Positions 1-8,905 of a stretch of DNA of 64,000 nt are shown in pieces. The notes below the pieces were generated by a model. It was not told the DNA's origin and made no database searches. It saw only the letters and a program-made list of their open reading frames with translations. A program made the position numbers and the translations under genes. The DNA comes from Prevotella sp. khp7 (GTDB taxonomy: Bacteria > Bacteroidota > Bacteroidia > Bacteroidales > Bacteroidaceae), in NCBI RefSeq assembly GCF_900109055.1, contig NZ_FOIV01000004.1, positions 62,001 to 126,000 on the forward strand, given 5' to 3'. Within the stretch, counting starts at the first letter, position 1, and each line of letters opens with the position of its first letter.

Positions 1-127
1 CAGTAGCCACTACCGTCGCCCCTAATCGCGAACACTCTATGGCCGTAGCCCTGCCGATACCCGAAGAAGCCCCCGTCACCAGTACCGTCTTACCAGCAAG
101 CGAGTATGGATTATACATCTCCATCAT
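1..127 (-). CDS. SDR family oxidoreductase, N-terminal fragment (cut by window edge)
   Basis: The first 42 or so codons of a short-chain dehydrogenase/reductase; the rest lies beyond the left edge. The glycine-rich NAD(P)-binding signature TGASSGIG is visible near residues 18-25, after a short KTVLV strand. The start is one of two adjacent ATGs that overlap the TGA stop of the upstream acyl carrier protein, so the two are translationally coupled. Placed next to a carrier protein at the end of a polysaccharide operon, it may reduce an acyl- or keto-group carried by that protein, or a sugar precursor. The fold is clear from the motif; the substrate is unknown. Confidence 0.85.
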   Translation of the reverse strand, partial: MMEMYNPYSLAGKTVLVTGASSGIGRATAIECSRLGATVVAT

Positions 128-363
128 TGTTCGTCTTTCAGTCTTTTCACCGTGTTAAACAAATCCTCGATGGTCACGGCTGTTGTCATATCCTCTGGTT
201 CAACCGTCACGCCATACTCTTCGTCAATCATTGAGATAATCATCAATGCGATCAACGACGTATATTCGTCCAGTTCATGAAACACCGTATCCTTATTAAA
301 CTCACTCAGTTCCGTCTCTAGAAACAGACTGGCAAATTTCTCAATAAAATCATTCATCTCCAT
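124..363 (-). CDS. acyl carrier protein
   Basis: A 79-residue acidic helical protein of normal acyl carrier protein length. The serine expected to carry phosphopantetheine lies in EYTSL (around residue 36), in place of the usual DSL, and is followed by a hydrophobic helix (IALMIISMIDEEYG). Its stop overlaps the start of an SDR reductase, and a NeuD-type acetyltransferase lies 30 bp upstream. This is therefore a dedicated carrier inside a polysaccharide locus, not the fatty-acid-synthesis ACP. It probably presents an acyl or aminoacyl group for decoration or for precursor synthesis. The missing Asp before Ser is a variation seen in specialised carriers. Confidence 0.85.
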   Translation of the reverse strand: MEMNDFIEKFASLFLETELSEFNKDTVFHELDEYTSLIALMIISMIDEEYGVTVEPEDMTTAVTIEDLFNTVKRLKDEQ

Positions 364-393
364 AATCTATATTTATCTAAAGTCCAATTCATT

Positions 394-1023
394 TCACATT
401 AACCTCTTTGCAGGATTCCCAATAACGGTTGTCCCGGTCTTTACATCCTTGATGACAAAACTCAACGCAGCCACGCGTGATTTGCTTTCCACTGTCACCT
501 TATGGCTGATAACTGCCGATGAATGGATATTCACCTCGTCCTCTATCACGACACCACCCACGCATGTCACTCGTGTGTCTATGCGATTGAAATCGCCCAT
601 ACGTACGTCGTGCCCAATGATAGTGTACGACTGTATCATGTTATAGTTGCCTATCACCACGTCGTTACCTATCACCGTGTCAGCTCCGATGAAGTTGCCC
701 TTACCTATCACGACATTCGTGAGCAGGCGTGCCGTGCGGTGTATCACATTGATAAACTCACCTCCACGGCTAATGATATTTTCCATGCAGGGCTTACGTG
801 AAGCTCCGCCAATAGAACAGACAAACACATCGTCTGCCTCAGGCTGGTATCCGCTGATGGTTCCAATGACAGGAGGATAATTCGGGAAACCGTCCAGTGC
901 ATGGAGGTCATCATCGATAAAGCCCTTCACTTCAAACGCGTCTCCATAGCCCACGCTCTCCAAAGCGTTGCTATACACCGTGCGCCCCATGCCGCCTGCT
1001 CCTATAATAATCAGTCGTTTCAT
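394..1023 (-). CDS. NeuD/PglD-type sugar O- or N-acyltransferase
   Basis: A 209-residue protein of the NeuD/PglD family. The N-terminus is a small Rossmann-like sugar-binding domain (IIIGAGGMGRTVY, residues 4-16). From about residue 95 to the end there are hexapeptide repeats that form a left-handed beta-helix (IGKGNFIGADTVIGNDVVIG), closed by the usual tail IGNPAKRL. Family members transfer acetyl from acetyl-CoA to an amino or hydroxyl group of a nucleotide sugar. Its start overlaps the stop of the acyltransferase 3 gene by one base, so it is in the same operon. The exact sugar cannot be told from sequence. Confidence 0.85.
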   Translation of the reverse strand: MKRLIIIGAGGMGRTVYSNALESVGYGDAFEVKGFIDDDLHALDGFPNYPPVIGTISGYQPEADDVFVCSIGGASRKPCMENIISRGGEFINVIHRTARLLTNVVIGKGNFIGADTVIGNDVVIGNYNMIQSYTIIGHDVRMGDFNRIDTRVTCVGGVVIEDEVNIHSSAVISHKVTVESKSRVAALSFVIKDVKTGTTVIGNPAKRLM

Positions 1024-2057
1024 TATATATCTGTTTCCTTTATTTTAATCACATTTTTCTGAGCCGTCACATACGGCAGGTATTTCTTCATCAAAGGGAT
1101 GAGCAACTGGTAGCTAAACATAACTATCCCTAATAATACAACAATTGTTATTGGGATAGGTAGATGAGCATTTCTTAATAGAGGAGATAATACTTGTAGA
1201 ATCAGTTGGTGACTTACTAGAATCATTATAGAATAACGTCCCCAATATGTAATGAATGGTATATCCCGAATAATCTTTGCTGAAAAAATGACGAACAAAG
1301 TGCCTGTTATGCCACAAAGATGTTGAGCAATCGGATTGATCCAAAATATATTATGCATATAACTACATCTTCCGCCGAATATGAATGTCAAGGCGAAACA
1401 TATAATAATGAGAATGGGTAAAAACTTGCCCCATGCGTTAGGACGTAAGATATCTGTAAATTTGTTGAACAAATAACCTACACTAAAAAAGGGAAGTGCT
1501 GCCAATGCAGAGTCAACAAAACCCAAAAGGTTAATATGCGAAGCAATAAACAAGGAATTGGCCATACCTACGGCAAAACAAAAAATAGTCAGCAGAACAG
1601 CTTGCCAAACGTCAGAAACACATATCTTCTTGACTATAGTAACACATAGATAGAAAAGTATGTTAACAATGAAAAGACACCAGAGAAACCATAGTGGGCC
1701 GTTGGTAAATCTCCCTTCTATAATAAATGCCCATAAGCCCTGAATGCCAAGTGATTCTGTATGTGGATCCGTAATTCCAAAAGAAAGCAGAATATTGGGA
1801 TAGAGAAAGGAGGTAATAATATAGAAGAAACAAAAGGGAATCAATAATTTGTTGATTTTCCTAATGAGAAATCCTAAGAACCCTTCATATTCCTTAAAAA
1901 AAAGACCGGACAAGAAGAAATAAAGCGGCATTCGAAATGTTGATATCCAATAGACATACTCCGATTGTACACGAAGGTGTTGTAATACGTGGAATAAAAC
2001 CACCAGGATAATACAAAACCCTTTTGCCAGATCAATGTATTCTATTCTCTGTTTCAT
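1023..2057 (-). CDS. acyltransferase 3 family membrane protein
   Basis: A 344-residue polytopic membrane protein with about ten hydrophobic segments. The N-terminus has the acyltransferase-3 signature (IDLAKGFCIILVVLFHV), with the conserved histidine at the end of the first membrane segment, followed by FFLSGLFF. Such proteins O-acetylate or otherwise acylate polysaccharides or lipid-linked glycans at the inner membrane. It sits between a polysaccharide deacetylase and a NeuD-type acetyltransferase, so it most likely decorates the polymer or repeat unit of this locus. A succinyl or longer acyl donor cannot be excluded, given the nearby carrier protein. Confidence 0.9.
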   Translation of the reverse strand: MKQRIEYIDLAKGFCIILVVLFHVLQHLRVQSEYVYWISTFRMPLYFFLSGLFFKEYEGFLGFLIRKINKLLIPFCFFYIITSFLYPNILLSFGITDPHTESLGIQGLWAFIIEGRFTNGPLWFLWCLFIVNILFYLCVTIVKKICVSDVWQAVLLTIFCFAVGMANSLFIASHINLLGFVDSALAALPFFSVGYLFNKFTDILRPNAWGKFLPILIIICFALTFIFGGRCSYMHNIFWINPIAQHLCGITGTLFVIFSAKIIRDIPFITYWGRYSIMILVSHQLILQVLSPLLRNAHLPIPITIVVLLGIVMFSYQLLIPLMKKYLPYVTAQKNVIKIKETDI

Positions 2058-2072
2058 AATGGAGTACCTTTC

Positions 2073-2951
2073 TTATAATTGTATAGTTCGCATGTCTATC
2101 CAATCAGTCAACACATCTGCTTTGTCAACATTAACAAACTGTACCGAATCGAGCAAATGTTCCAGTTTGGCGAAAGCGTCAGCCACACCTATATTTGTCT
2201 TTATTTGACGTTTCCATCGGTTTAGGAAAGTACCAGACTCATTGAAGTAACGCTCGTACTGCTCACGCGTCAGACGAGGACGTTTTTCATCTAACAAGTC
2301 GGACAAATGGAAGTAATACATCATGTAGTCACAGTCGTTCAGCAAATGACGGATTAACCAGTAGGGGAATATGCGGAAGTAACCGCCACCAGTGCATACC
2401 AGGTTCTTACCCAATAGACGTATTGTGTTCACCGGGAATTCATGAATCACGGCATTGCCATACTGAATGGTGGCAGGAACAGCACTTCCATAACTTTGAA
2501 AACCACCTAATTCGCGTGACGCAGGAAACACCGAGGCGTCACGAGTAATACCGCACTCTGCCAAAACCTCGAAAAACCATGTGTTTGTTTCGCCCACAGA
2601 GAATGCTGGTGCACGATAACTCTTCACCTTCTCACCTGTTAACTGTTCAAGTGCGTCTACAGCCTGACGCGTGTCAGCCAATGCCTCTTCTGGTGTCAAC
2701 TTGTTCATCCACGTATGGACATGTGAATGGCAGCCTATCTCATGTCCGGCAGCATGTATTTTCTTGACGACATGGGGGAAGTCTGTCGCCATCTTACCTA
2801 TGCAAAAGAAAGTAGCTTTCAGTCCGCGCCTATCAAGAGCAGCCAGCAATCGGTCAAGCAGTTCATCAAATTGCTTGTATTTCCATTCTCTGGCATCACG
2901 CACAGTCTTCTCATAATACCACTCTTCAGTGTCAAAGGTCAGTATATTCAT
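2073..2951 (-). CDS. polysaccharide deacetylase (NodB domain)
   Basis: A 292-residue polysaccharide deacetylase of the carbohydrate esterase 4 fold, resembling the deacetylases of exosortase-linked exopolysaccharide loci. The metal-binding NodB motifs are visible: TFDTEEW near the start and HEIGCHSHVHTW around residue 85, then YRAPAFSV. The start chosen is MNILTF, which begins right at the first strand and follows a purine-rich stretch; an upstream ATG would add nine basic residues (MRISIKKER) with no counterpart in the fold. It lacks a signal peptide, so it may act on a lipid-linked intermediate or be exported another way. It is in the polysaccharide operon. Confidence 0.88.
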   Translation of the reverse strand: MNILTFDTEEWYYEKTVRDAREWKYKQFDELLDRLLAALDRRGLKATFFCIGKMATDFPHVVKKIHAAGHEIGCHSHVHTWMNKLTPEEALADTRQAVDALEQLTGEKVKSYRAPAFSVGETNTWFFEVLAECGITRDASVFPASRELGGFQSYGSAVPATIQYGNAVIHEFPVNTIRLLGKNLVCTGGGYFRIFPYWLIRHLLNDCDYMMYYFHLSDLLDEKRPRLTREQYERYFNESGTFLNRWKRQIKTNIGVADAFAKLEHLLDSVQFVNVDKADVLTDWIDMRTIQL

Positions 2952-3054
2952 TCTCTCTTTCTTTATGGAAATCCTCATATAACATGGGAAGCGACCCTGA
3001 CATTGTCATGAAGGTATACCAAATTAGAATAAAGTGGTAATCTTTTAAATCTAT

Positions 3055-4173
3055 TCATTTTTGTTTAAGTTTTTTGATTCCACACACAAGCCATGAAAGC
3101 CAAGTAGAGGAATCACTCCAAATAATGTCTTGATAATAAACGTTATTTCCTAAGAAATTAAACCACGAAGGAAAAACGGAGAACCGCTTCGAACTCTTTA
3201 TAAACCACAAGATGTCAAGCCCCAAATATCGTAATATCTTGCCCGGTGAATAACAATATGAATCTATTGGTAATTTCATGGCATCGTCAACGATAATTTC
3301 AGGAAAATCCACACCTGAGATGTAGGCAGCTCTTAAACTGGCTGGCACACGAGGATTAATCTCAATAATTTTATATTCATCTGTGTCTTTTCGCTGTAAG
3401 ACATCAAAATCGGCCATGCCCACCCATTCAAGTTTATCAAGTGTCTGCTTACAAAGTCGCTCCAATTCTTTGTCCTCCACCGTAATACAACATGAACTGC
3501 TGCCTGCCCCAATAGGATACATACGTATAATCTTGATGATGGCACAGCCTAAGACACACCCTTTTTCATCCCGATACATCATCACGTTATAATAATAGTC
3601 GGGATTATCAATGAATTCCTGCAATGTGCATGTACCATATTTACTGCTAATCTCATGGAAACGAGACTGTAATTCTTCAAGTGAATTGACACGCGTGATT
3701 CCCCTAGCACCTACAGAATAATCAGGTTTGATTAATGCTGGGAAATGTATTTCACCTGCAACATCGTTTATGTTCTCTTCCGAAAGGCTTTTGGTATGAG
3801 GATGTGGGATGTCGTGTGCTTCACAGAATGCCATAAAAGACGACTTGTTCTCAACAACAGACAACACACTATAATCAGGAACTGCACATCTTGTATTATA
3901 TTCCTTTTCTATTTCTGCCTTATTCTTACTCAGATAAGAAGCAGACTTATCTCCCATGGGAATAATGACATCAAACCTTTCTTTTCCAAGGATATCTTTT
4001 ACCCATTCCCCATAACCAGACTTTTTACCAGTATATTTATGTAAAAAGAATCTGCTTTTAACAATCTCATATTCGTTTGAGACCACTGACACATTTATAT
4101 CTTTCTTTTTGAATAACGATTCACCGAAAGACAGGCCCTGCAATCCTCCACCTAATAATAGAACATTAATCAT
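3055..4173 (-). CDS. ATP-grasp ligase, carbamoyl-phosphate-synthase-like
   Basis: A 372-residue ATP-grasp enzyme. An N-terminal Rossmann-like domain (INVLLLGGGLQGLSFG) precedes the ATP-grasp fold at roughly residues 110-300, with ALIKPDYSVGARGI (nucleotide-binding loop) and IIEINPRVPASL (Mg-binding Glu and Asn). ATP-grasp enzymes join a carboxylate to an amine or thiol through an acyl-phosphate. In polysaccharide loci, relatives are thought to attach amino acids or acids to sugars. The gene begins 2 bp after the stop of a GNAT-like gene, in the same operon. The specific reaction is unknown; a role in decorating the repeat unit is inferred from position. Confidence 0.85.
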   Translation of the reverse strand: MINVLLLGGGLQGLSFGESLFKKKDINVSVVSNEYEIVKSRFFLHKYTGKKSGYGEWVKDILGKERFDVIIPMGDKSASYLSKNKAEIEKEYNTRCAVPDYSVLSVVENKSSFMAFCEAHDIPHPHTKSLSEENINDVAGEIHFPALIKPDYSVGARGITRVNSLEELQSRFHEISSKYGTCTLQEFIDNPDYYYNVMMYRDEKGCVLGCAIIKIIRMYPIGAGSSSCCITVEDKELERLCKQTLDKLEWVGMADFDVLQRKDTDEYKIIEINPRVPASLRAAYISGVDFPEIIVDDAMKLPIDSYCYSPGKILRYLGLDILWFIKSSKRFSVFPSWFNFLGNNVYYQDIIWSDSSTWLSWLVCGIKKLKQK

Positions 4174-4175
4174 CC

Positions 4176-5180
4176 TTATTTGTAATATACAAAATCCAGA
4201 TCTGAGTCAGCAGAGGTTATCAACATATTGTTAAAACTATCCTTGTATTCAGGCGTACCAATAACACAATTCAGCTTTTTCTTCATCTTTATCGTTAAAG
4301 GAAGCAATCTGAATGTGTATTCTCTTGAACTCAATGTAATAACCAATCCTTTATTATTGCTTTTTGCAATCTTTGCAGCTGCTTTAAATGCTTTGTCTTC
4401 ATCTTGACGAGAAAAGAACCGATAGTCAACCAATGACAACATCTCCAGTCCCTTATATGTTGTGGTGCGCACCACAACATATCCTATACTCTTGCCTCTC
4501 AACAGATATTGATAAATAGCATATCTTTCAGGACTATAAACATCATAATATCTTTTTAAGAAGAACACCTTGTCACGTATAAATTCAGCATGATCCTTCA
4601 TCCATTTCCCCTGAGAGGGAAAAGCTATTTGATTGATATCACTCACTTTTTGGAGCTTTTCATAACGACTTACAGATAAATGCTCGGGGTATTGACATGT
4701 TACTGGTTGAAACCCGAATATCTTTCTGAGTAACTGCATGCAAATAGACCAATTAACAGATATGTAAACATTAACAGGCCTAATCGGTGTGAATCGCTTA
4801 ACATATTTGGGCTGTATCTTCCAGGCTATATCTGTTACCCCTACAGAGAACCAGTTATCATAGAGGTTTACCCGATTATAAATTTTCTTGCTTATCCCCT
4901 TACCACGTTGATTCGGAGAAACTATCGTATTACCTCTTGAGAAGAATCGTTTTTCTTCAGAATCTATCAGAATACGTGCATCATTGACAGTAGTACAGCC
5001 TATTATCTGCTCATTATCCAATATTATAACACATTTCTCCCAACATTCTTCATCAGATTGATCGATATTAGTAATCCACCAATCCAGATATCTGATATCT
5101 CTATGGGGATATACCTCCTTCATATAATCTAATAAACGGGCATGCCATTGGGGAGTATAAGATAATGTCTGTGTTTGCAT
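4176..5180 (-). CDS. GNAT-like acyltransferase, possibly a peptidyl/aminoacyl-transferase
   Basis: A 334-residue soluble protein with an N-terminal GNAT-type acetyltransferase region (about residues 45-150). It includes the acetyl-CoA loop-like stretch SPNQRGKGISKKIYNRV, where Q/RxxGxG/A is the expected signature. The second half shows a GNAT-like layout (YQYLLRGKSIGYVVVR) but no obvious motif, so it may be a two-domain enzyme. It lies between a GT2 glycosyltransferase and an ATP-grasp gene in the polysaccharide operon, with gaps of 2-6 bp. It could acylate an amino sugar or take an activated group from the ATP-grasp partner. The function is inferred from family and context only. Confidence 0.7.
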   Translation of the reverse strand: MQTQTLSYTPQWHARLLDYMKEVYPHRDIRYLDWWITNIDQSDEECWEKCVIILDNEQIIGCTTVNDARILIDSEEKRFFSRGNTIVSPNQRGKGISKKIYNRVNLYDNWFSVGVTDIAWKIQPKYVKRFTPIRPVNVYISVNWSICMQLLRKIFGFQPVTCQYPEHLSVSRYEKLQKVSDINQIAFPSQGKWMKDHAEFIRDKVFFLKRYYDVYSPERYAIYQYLLRGKSIGYVVVRTTTYKGLEMLSLVDYRFFSRQDEDKAFKAAAKIAKSNNKGLVITLSSREYTFRLLPLTIKMKKKLNCVIGTPEYKDSFNNMLITSADSDLDFVYYK

Positions 5181-5186
5181 AGTGAG

Positions 5187-6221
5187 TTAATTTATATACA
5201 TATATATTTTTATCCCCACTCTTATAATCCGATAACACACCGATGTCGGCAAATATAATATCAGAAGACTAAGTACACAATGCTTATTACTTATAGAAAA
5301 ATGATTCGTAATGATCTTCTTCATCAACCTTTTATAAACCGGGTCATTTTTTACTTGCCCTATCAGTGTTCCTATCTCTGTCTGAAAACCAACCCTTTTG
5401 GCATATTTAATCACAGAGAAAGCAGTAACCAGCCAAAACAATGTTTTTCGATACCCGCTTATTTCACCAATCTTCGGACATTTTGAGGCCACAGCATCAT
5501 CAATCAGATGCAAAGTATCTAAAATACGCAGATCACGTTCACAATTTAATTGCGAAACAGCACTTCCTTCTTTTCTCCTGAGATAGTACATGATATATTC
5601 GTCGGATACGCCCACCTTATCTGCTTCAGCCAATGCGATAATAAAGAAAGCATATAATTCGCCCACAACCAAAGAGCTGTCGAATATGATGTTTCGCTTT
5701 TTAAGGAACTCCGTCCGATAGATTTTGAATGATAATGGGAGTCTCTTCGCTGCGGCTAAAAAGTCGTTCTTATCATAGGTACCTGGATTTGCACATTTTG
5801 AAGCATCAACCCATACATTTTCCGATTCAGGTTCCCCTTCATAAGCCTTATAATTTCCCATGATAAGAATATCTGGATAGCCCTTACTCCCTGCCCTATG
5901 TATTTTTTCGCTTGCATCATCTGTCAGCCAATCATCGCCATCAAGGAAGAAAACATATTTCCCCTTTGCCAGACTCAAACCTTTGTTTCGAGCCATACAG
6001 ACACCTTGATTCGGCTGATCTATGACGACAACACGTTTGTCTCGTTTTGCAAAATCCTTAATAATATTAAGAGTTCCATCTTTCGAGCCGTCATTCACTA
6101 AGATAAATTCCACTTCAGCCCCATCGATTTGCTGACATTCAAGAGACTTAATACATCGCGGAAGATACCGTTCAACATTATAACACGGAACTATGTAACT
6201 GATAAAGATATTTGTTTTCAT
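5187..6221 (-). CDS. family 2 glycosyltransferase
   Basis: A 344-residue GT-A glycosyltransferase. It shows the family 2 N-terminus (SYIVPCYNVERYLPRCIKSL), the nucleotide-sugar-binding region (FILVNDGSKDGT) and the metal-binding DxD-like motif FFLDGDDW near residue 98. It transfers one sugar from a nucleotide donor to a lipid-linked acceptor on the cytoplasmic side during assembly of the repeat unit. It is the only glycosyltransferase in the window, so the rest, and the initiating phosphosugar transferase, should lie beyond the left edge. The C-terminus has a weakly hydrophobic segment. The donor sugar cannot be predicted. Confidence 0.93.
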   Translation of the reverse strand: MKTNIFISYIVPCYNVERYLPRCIKSLECQQIDGAEVEFILVNDGSKDGTLNIIKDFAKRDKRVVVIDQPNQGVCMARNKGLSLAKGKYVFFLDGDDWLTDDASEKIHRAGSKGYPDILIMGNYKAYEGEPESENVWVDASKCANPGTYDKNDFLAAAKRLPLSFKIYRTEFLKKRNIIFDSSLVVGELYAFFIIALAEADKVGVSDEYIMYYLRRKEGSAVSQLNCERDLRILDTLHLIDDAVASKCPKIGEISGYRKTLFWLVTAFSVIKYAKRVGFQTEIGTLIGQVKNDPVYKRLMKKIITNHFSISNKHCVLSLLILYLPTSVCYRIIRVGIKIYMYIN

Positions 6222-6226
6222 AGCAA

Positions 6227-7426
6227 CTAGTACTCTTCCCTGTTTATACGAGGAAATTTAGCGAATCGCGCCCTGTTATATTCTAACTGTTGTTCCCTAT
6301 TAATATTTCTTTCAAATATAGAATTATATGGATAATATCGATACCACATAGAATCACTAATGATGTAAGTATAAATCAGATGGAAAAAGATAATAGGAAA
6401 TAGAATTGCTGTGGATCTTACATAAGACAATAGCTTATCTATTTTCCTTGAGTCCTTAATCAGTATCACAAAAAACTCAGAATATAATATCACAAAATAT
6501 ATTTTAAAACAATCAATATATCTATATGCAATCTCGAAATTCGTTCTAATCATGATAAAGACAAGTCCTGTCAATATAAACGGCTCCATTCTGTTAACAT
6601 TAGGACTACTCTTTTTGTTTTTTAAGTAATAAAAAGTACCTAACAGATATATGGTTGGAAGTACAAAGAAAGCAAGTAGATGGAATAAGCCTCCACCTGT
6701 TCCATACTTAGCCGAACTGGCATATTTAGCCACACTATCTTCTAATTCCTCTTCTCCTTCTAAGAGGAAAAGGTAATCCCTTAGAAGATCTGAAAGAATG
6801 AAACCAACAAGGAATGACATCAATAAGACCATGAATCCCCATTTATTCAATCTCAGGAAAAAGAGTAACGGTAATACAAACATCACAATTGTCTGAGCAT
6901 GGAACATCAGTGCCAAAGCATACAGCATGTATCCCTTCCACCATTTCTTATCCAAGATATAGTCATTCGCATAAAGGCAGATAACGATGCTGATACTTGC
7001 ACGCATCGTTTCCATATTATAGGTAGTATAGCATATAAAAGAATAAAAGAACAAGCATGTGAAGATATACGAACTGTGTTTCTTGATGTATCTGAAAATT
7101 AATATATTAATAAATGTCGCATGAATCAATTGGACTACATAAAATCTTCCTCCTAACGTTTTTACTAAAGAATTGAGTAGTGCAAAAAGCGGACTACTAA
7201 AGAGACCATAGTCTTTAAATGAGAATTTATCTATCGTGGGATAAACATGATAAAAAAAACCAAGATAATTAGGCGTATCAATTCCCATTCGCCAACGCAA
7301 ACCTGCAATTAGAATAAAAGTCACAAGCATCACATTGTACCAGGAATCCCTCCTCTGCAACTTTCCATTTATATCATAAATGAAAGATAGTACAAGTAAT
7401 AAAAGAATAACTACCAGATAATACAT
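6227..7426 (-). CDS. EpsG/Wzy-like polysaccharide polymerase
   Basis: A 399-residue inner-membrane protein with about ten hydrophobic segments, matching the EpsG family. The early RWRMGIDTPNYLGFF stretch is the family hallmark: an arginine- and aspartate-containing loop after the second membrane segment. EpsG/Wzy proteins polymerise repeat units on the outer face of the inner membrane. Its place between the flippase and a glycosyltransferase fits a Wzx/Wzy-dependent pathway. Codon use here is more A+T-rich than in the surrounding export genes, as is common for polymerases and flippases that are exchanged between strains. Confidence 0.85.
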   Translation of the reverse strand: MYYLVVILLLLVLSFIYDINGKLQRRDSWYNVMLVTFILIAGLRWRMGIDTPNYLGFFYHVYPTIDKFSFKDYGLFSSPLFALLNSLVKTLGGRFYVVQLIHATFINILIFRYIKKHSSYIFTCLFFYSFICYTTYNMETMRASISIVICLYANDYILDKKWWKGYMLYALALMFHAQTIVMFVLPLLFFLRLNKWGFMVLLMSFLVGFILSDLLRDYLFLLEGEEELEDSVAKYASSAKYGTGGGLFHLLAFFVLPTIYLLGTFYYLKNKKSSPNVNRMEPFILTGLVFIMIRTNFEIAYRYIDCFKIYFVILYSEFFVILIKDSRKIDKLLSYVRSTAILFPIIFFHLIYTYIISDSMWYRYYPYNSIFERNINREQQLEYNRARFAKFPRINREEY

Positions 7427-7432
7427 GATTCT

Positions 7433-8896
7433 TTATCTCCTTAATATCCGTGAAGTTATCAATAGGATATTCACACGAAAACACCGATACGATTCTGGAC
7501 GGAACAGCATCGACCATCCGGCATAAAGTGCTACAAAGATGACAAACTTCAGCATCCCGTCCAAATAAAGAGACAGGGAACAAAGCGTCCCGATAACGTA
7601 CGACATGATTGCGATGGTTATAGAGGCTACCAAAACAGGCAGGATATCAAGAACCTGTTTCTCCCAGCGATAGCCTATATGTATAGATACCATACTGATA
7701 TTAACGAAATAAGAGAACCAGGTATTCAGCACCATGCCGACAAGCAGGCCTTTCATTCCATACAACAACAGACCGGCGACAATAAAAACGATACCTACAA
7801 TGCGTTTTATAACAGTCCATTTGAACATTATCTTACTCTTCCCGATTGCAGCTATCGACAGATTATTAACCCCTTGAAGACAAGCGGCCAGCCCCGCCAG
7901 ACACAGTATCTGGAAATAGGGAACACTCTCCACCCATCTTTCAGAGTACAACAACACGAAAATCGGTTTCGCACATAGTAACAGGATAAACATCAGCGGA
8001 AAGGTGACATACGAGAGAGAGATTGTCAACTTTCTGACAGCATTCGAAAGACGCGCTTTGTCATCCTGCAATTCTGCATATAGGGGATATGTTACCTGCG
8101 AAAGCACATAGGCAATGCTTGAAGAAGCTAATTTTTCAGAAGCATTGGCTCTTGAATAATAACCCATTGTCGCAGAATTATAGAATCTTCCTATCAACAG
8201 ACCTTGAATCTCCTCTCCTAATTTATTAATAATCTGTGTTAGGAACATATAAAAGCCGAAACCAAACAACTCCTTGAAAGATTTAACCGAGAATACAAAT
8301 TGGGGGCGCCATTTTACATAGAACCAGAACACGAAAGCAGGAATCAAAGCTGTCAGAAGATGTTGTGCTACCAACGCCCAGACTCCAAAGCCATAATACG
8401 CCATCACAATCGTGATGGTTAATGAAGTCAGCGACGTGACAATGGAAACAATAGACAAAGTTCTGAAATTCAGTTTTTTCTGCAATTGGTTTCGCTGGAC
8501 AATTTTAAATGCATAAATAAACAAGATAACGCCCTGTACCCTCAGCACATCACACAACAAAGGAATTTTATAGAAACTTGCGATAGCAGGAGCCGAGAAA
8601 AACAGGATTGTATAGAGTACTGCAGCCACTCCGATATTCCAGAAGAATATCGTAGAATAATCCTCCTGAGTAGGACGTTTCTTTTGTATAAGAGCGGAGC
8701 CGAAACCACTATCAATAAAGCACTCGGCCAATACCATAAAGATAGCTAGCATGCCTATGCAGCCATAGTCATGCGGTGTTAGCAAACGGGCAAGTATAAT
8801 CCCAGAAATGAACAGTATGGATATCGTTGAGTAGCGCTGCAACGCCGCCCACATCATTCCAGATACAGCCTTCTGTTTAAGATTGCCGCTTGACAT
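7433..8896 (-). CDS. wzx: oligosaccharide flippase (Wzx/PST type)
   Basis: A 487-residue polytopic protein of the MOP superfamily, polysaccharide transport (PST) branch. It starts with the typical MSSGNLKQKAVSGMMWAALQR amphipathic run and ARLLTPHDYGCIGML, and has about 14 hydrophobic segments. It should flip lipid-linked repeat units across the inner membrane. The ATG at 8896 is preferred to an in-frame GTG one codon upstream. It lies 9 bp after the Wzz-like gene and 6 bp before the polymerase, in one operon. The symbol is by role; similarity between flippases is low. Confidence 0.9.
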   Translation of the reverse strand: MSSGNLKQKAVSGMMWAALQRYSTISILFISGIILARLLTPHDYGCIGMLAIFMVLAECFIDSGFGSALIQKKRPTQEDYSTIFFWNIGVAAVLYTILFFSAPAIASFYKIPLLCDVLRVQGVILFIYAFKIVQRNQLQKKLNFRTLSIVSIVTSLTSLTITIVMAYYGFGVWALVAQHLLTALIPAFVFWFYVKWRPQFVFSVKSFKELFGFGFYMFLTQIINKLGEEIQGLLIGRFYNSATMGYYSRANASEKLASSSIAYVLSQVTYPLYAELQDDKARLSNAVRKLTISLSYVTFPLMFILLLCAKPIFVLLYSERWVESVPYFQILCLAGLAACLQGVNNLSIAAIGKSKIMFKWTVIKRIVGIVFIVAGLLLYGMKGLLVGMVLNTWFSYFVNISMVSIHIGYRWEKQVLDILPVLVASITIAIMSYVIGTLCSLSLYLDGMLKFVIFVALYAGWSMLFRPESYRCFRVNILLITSRILRR

Positions 8897-8905
8897 CACT
8901 ATTGT

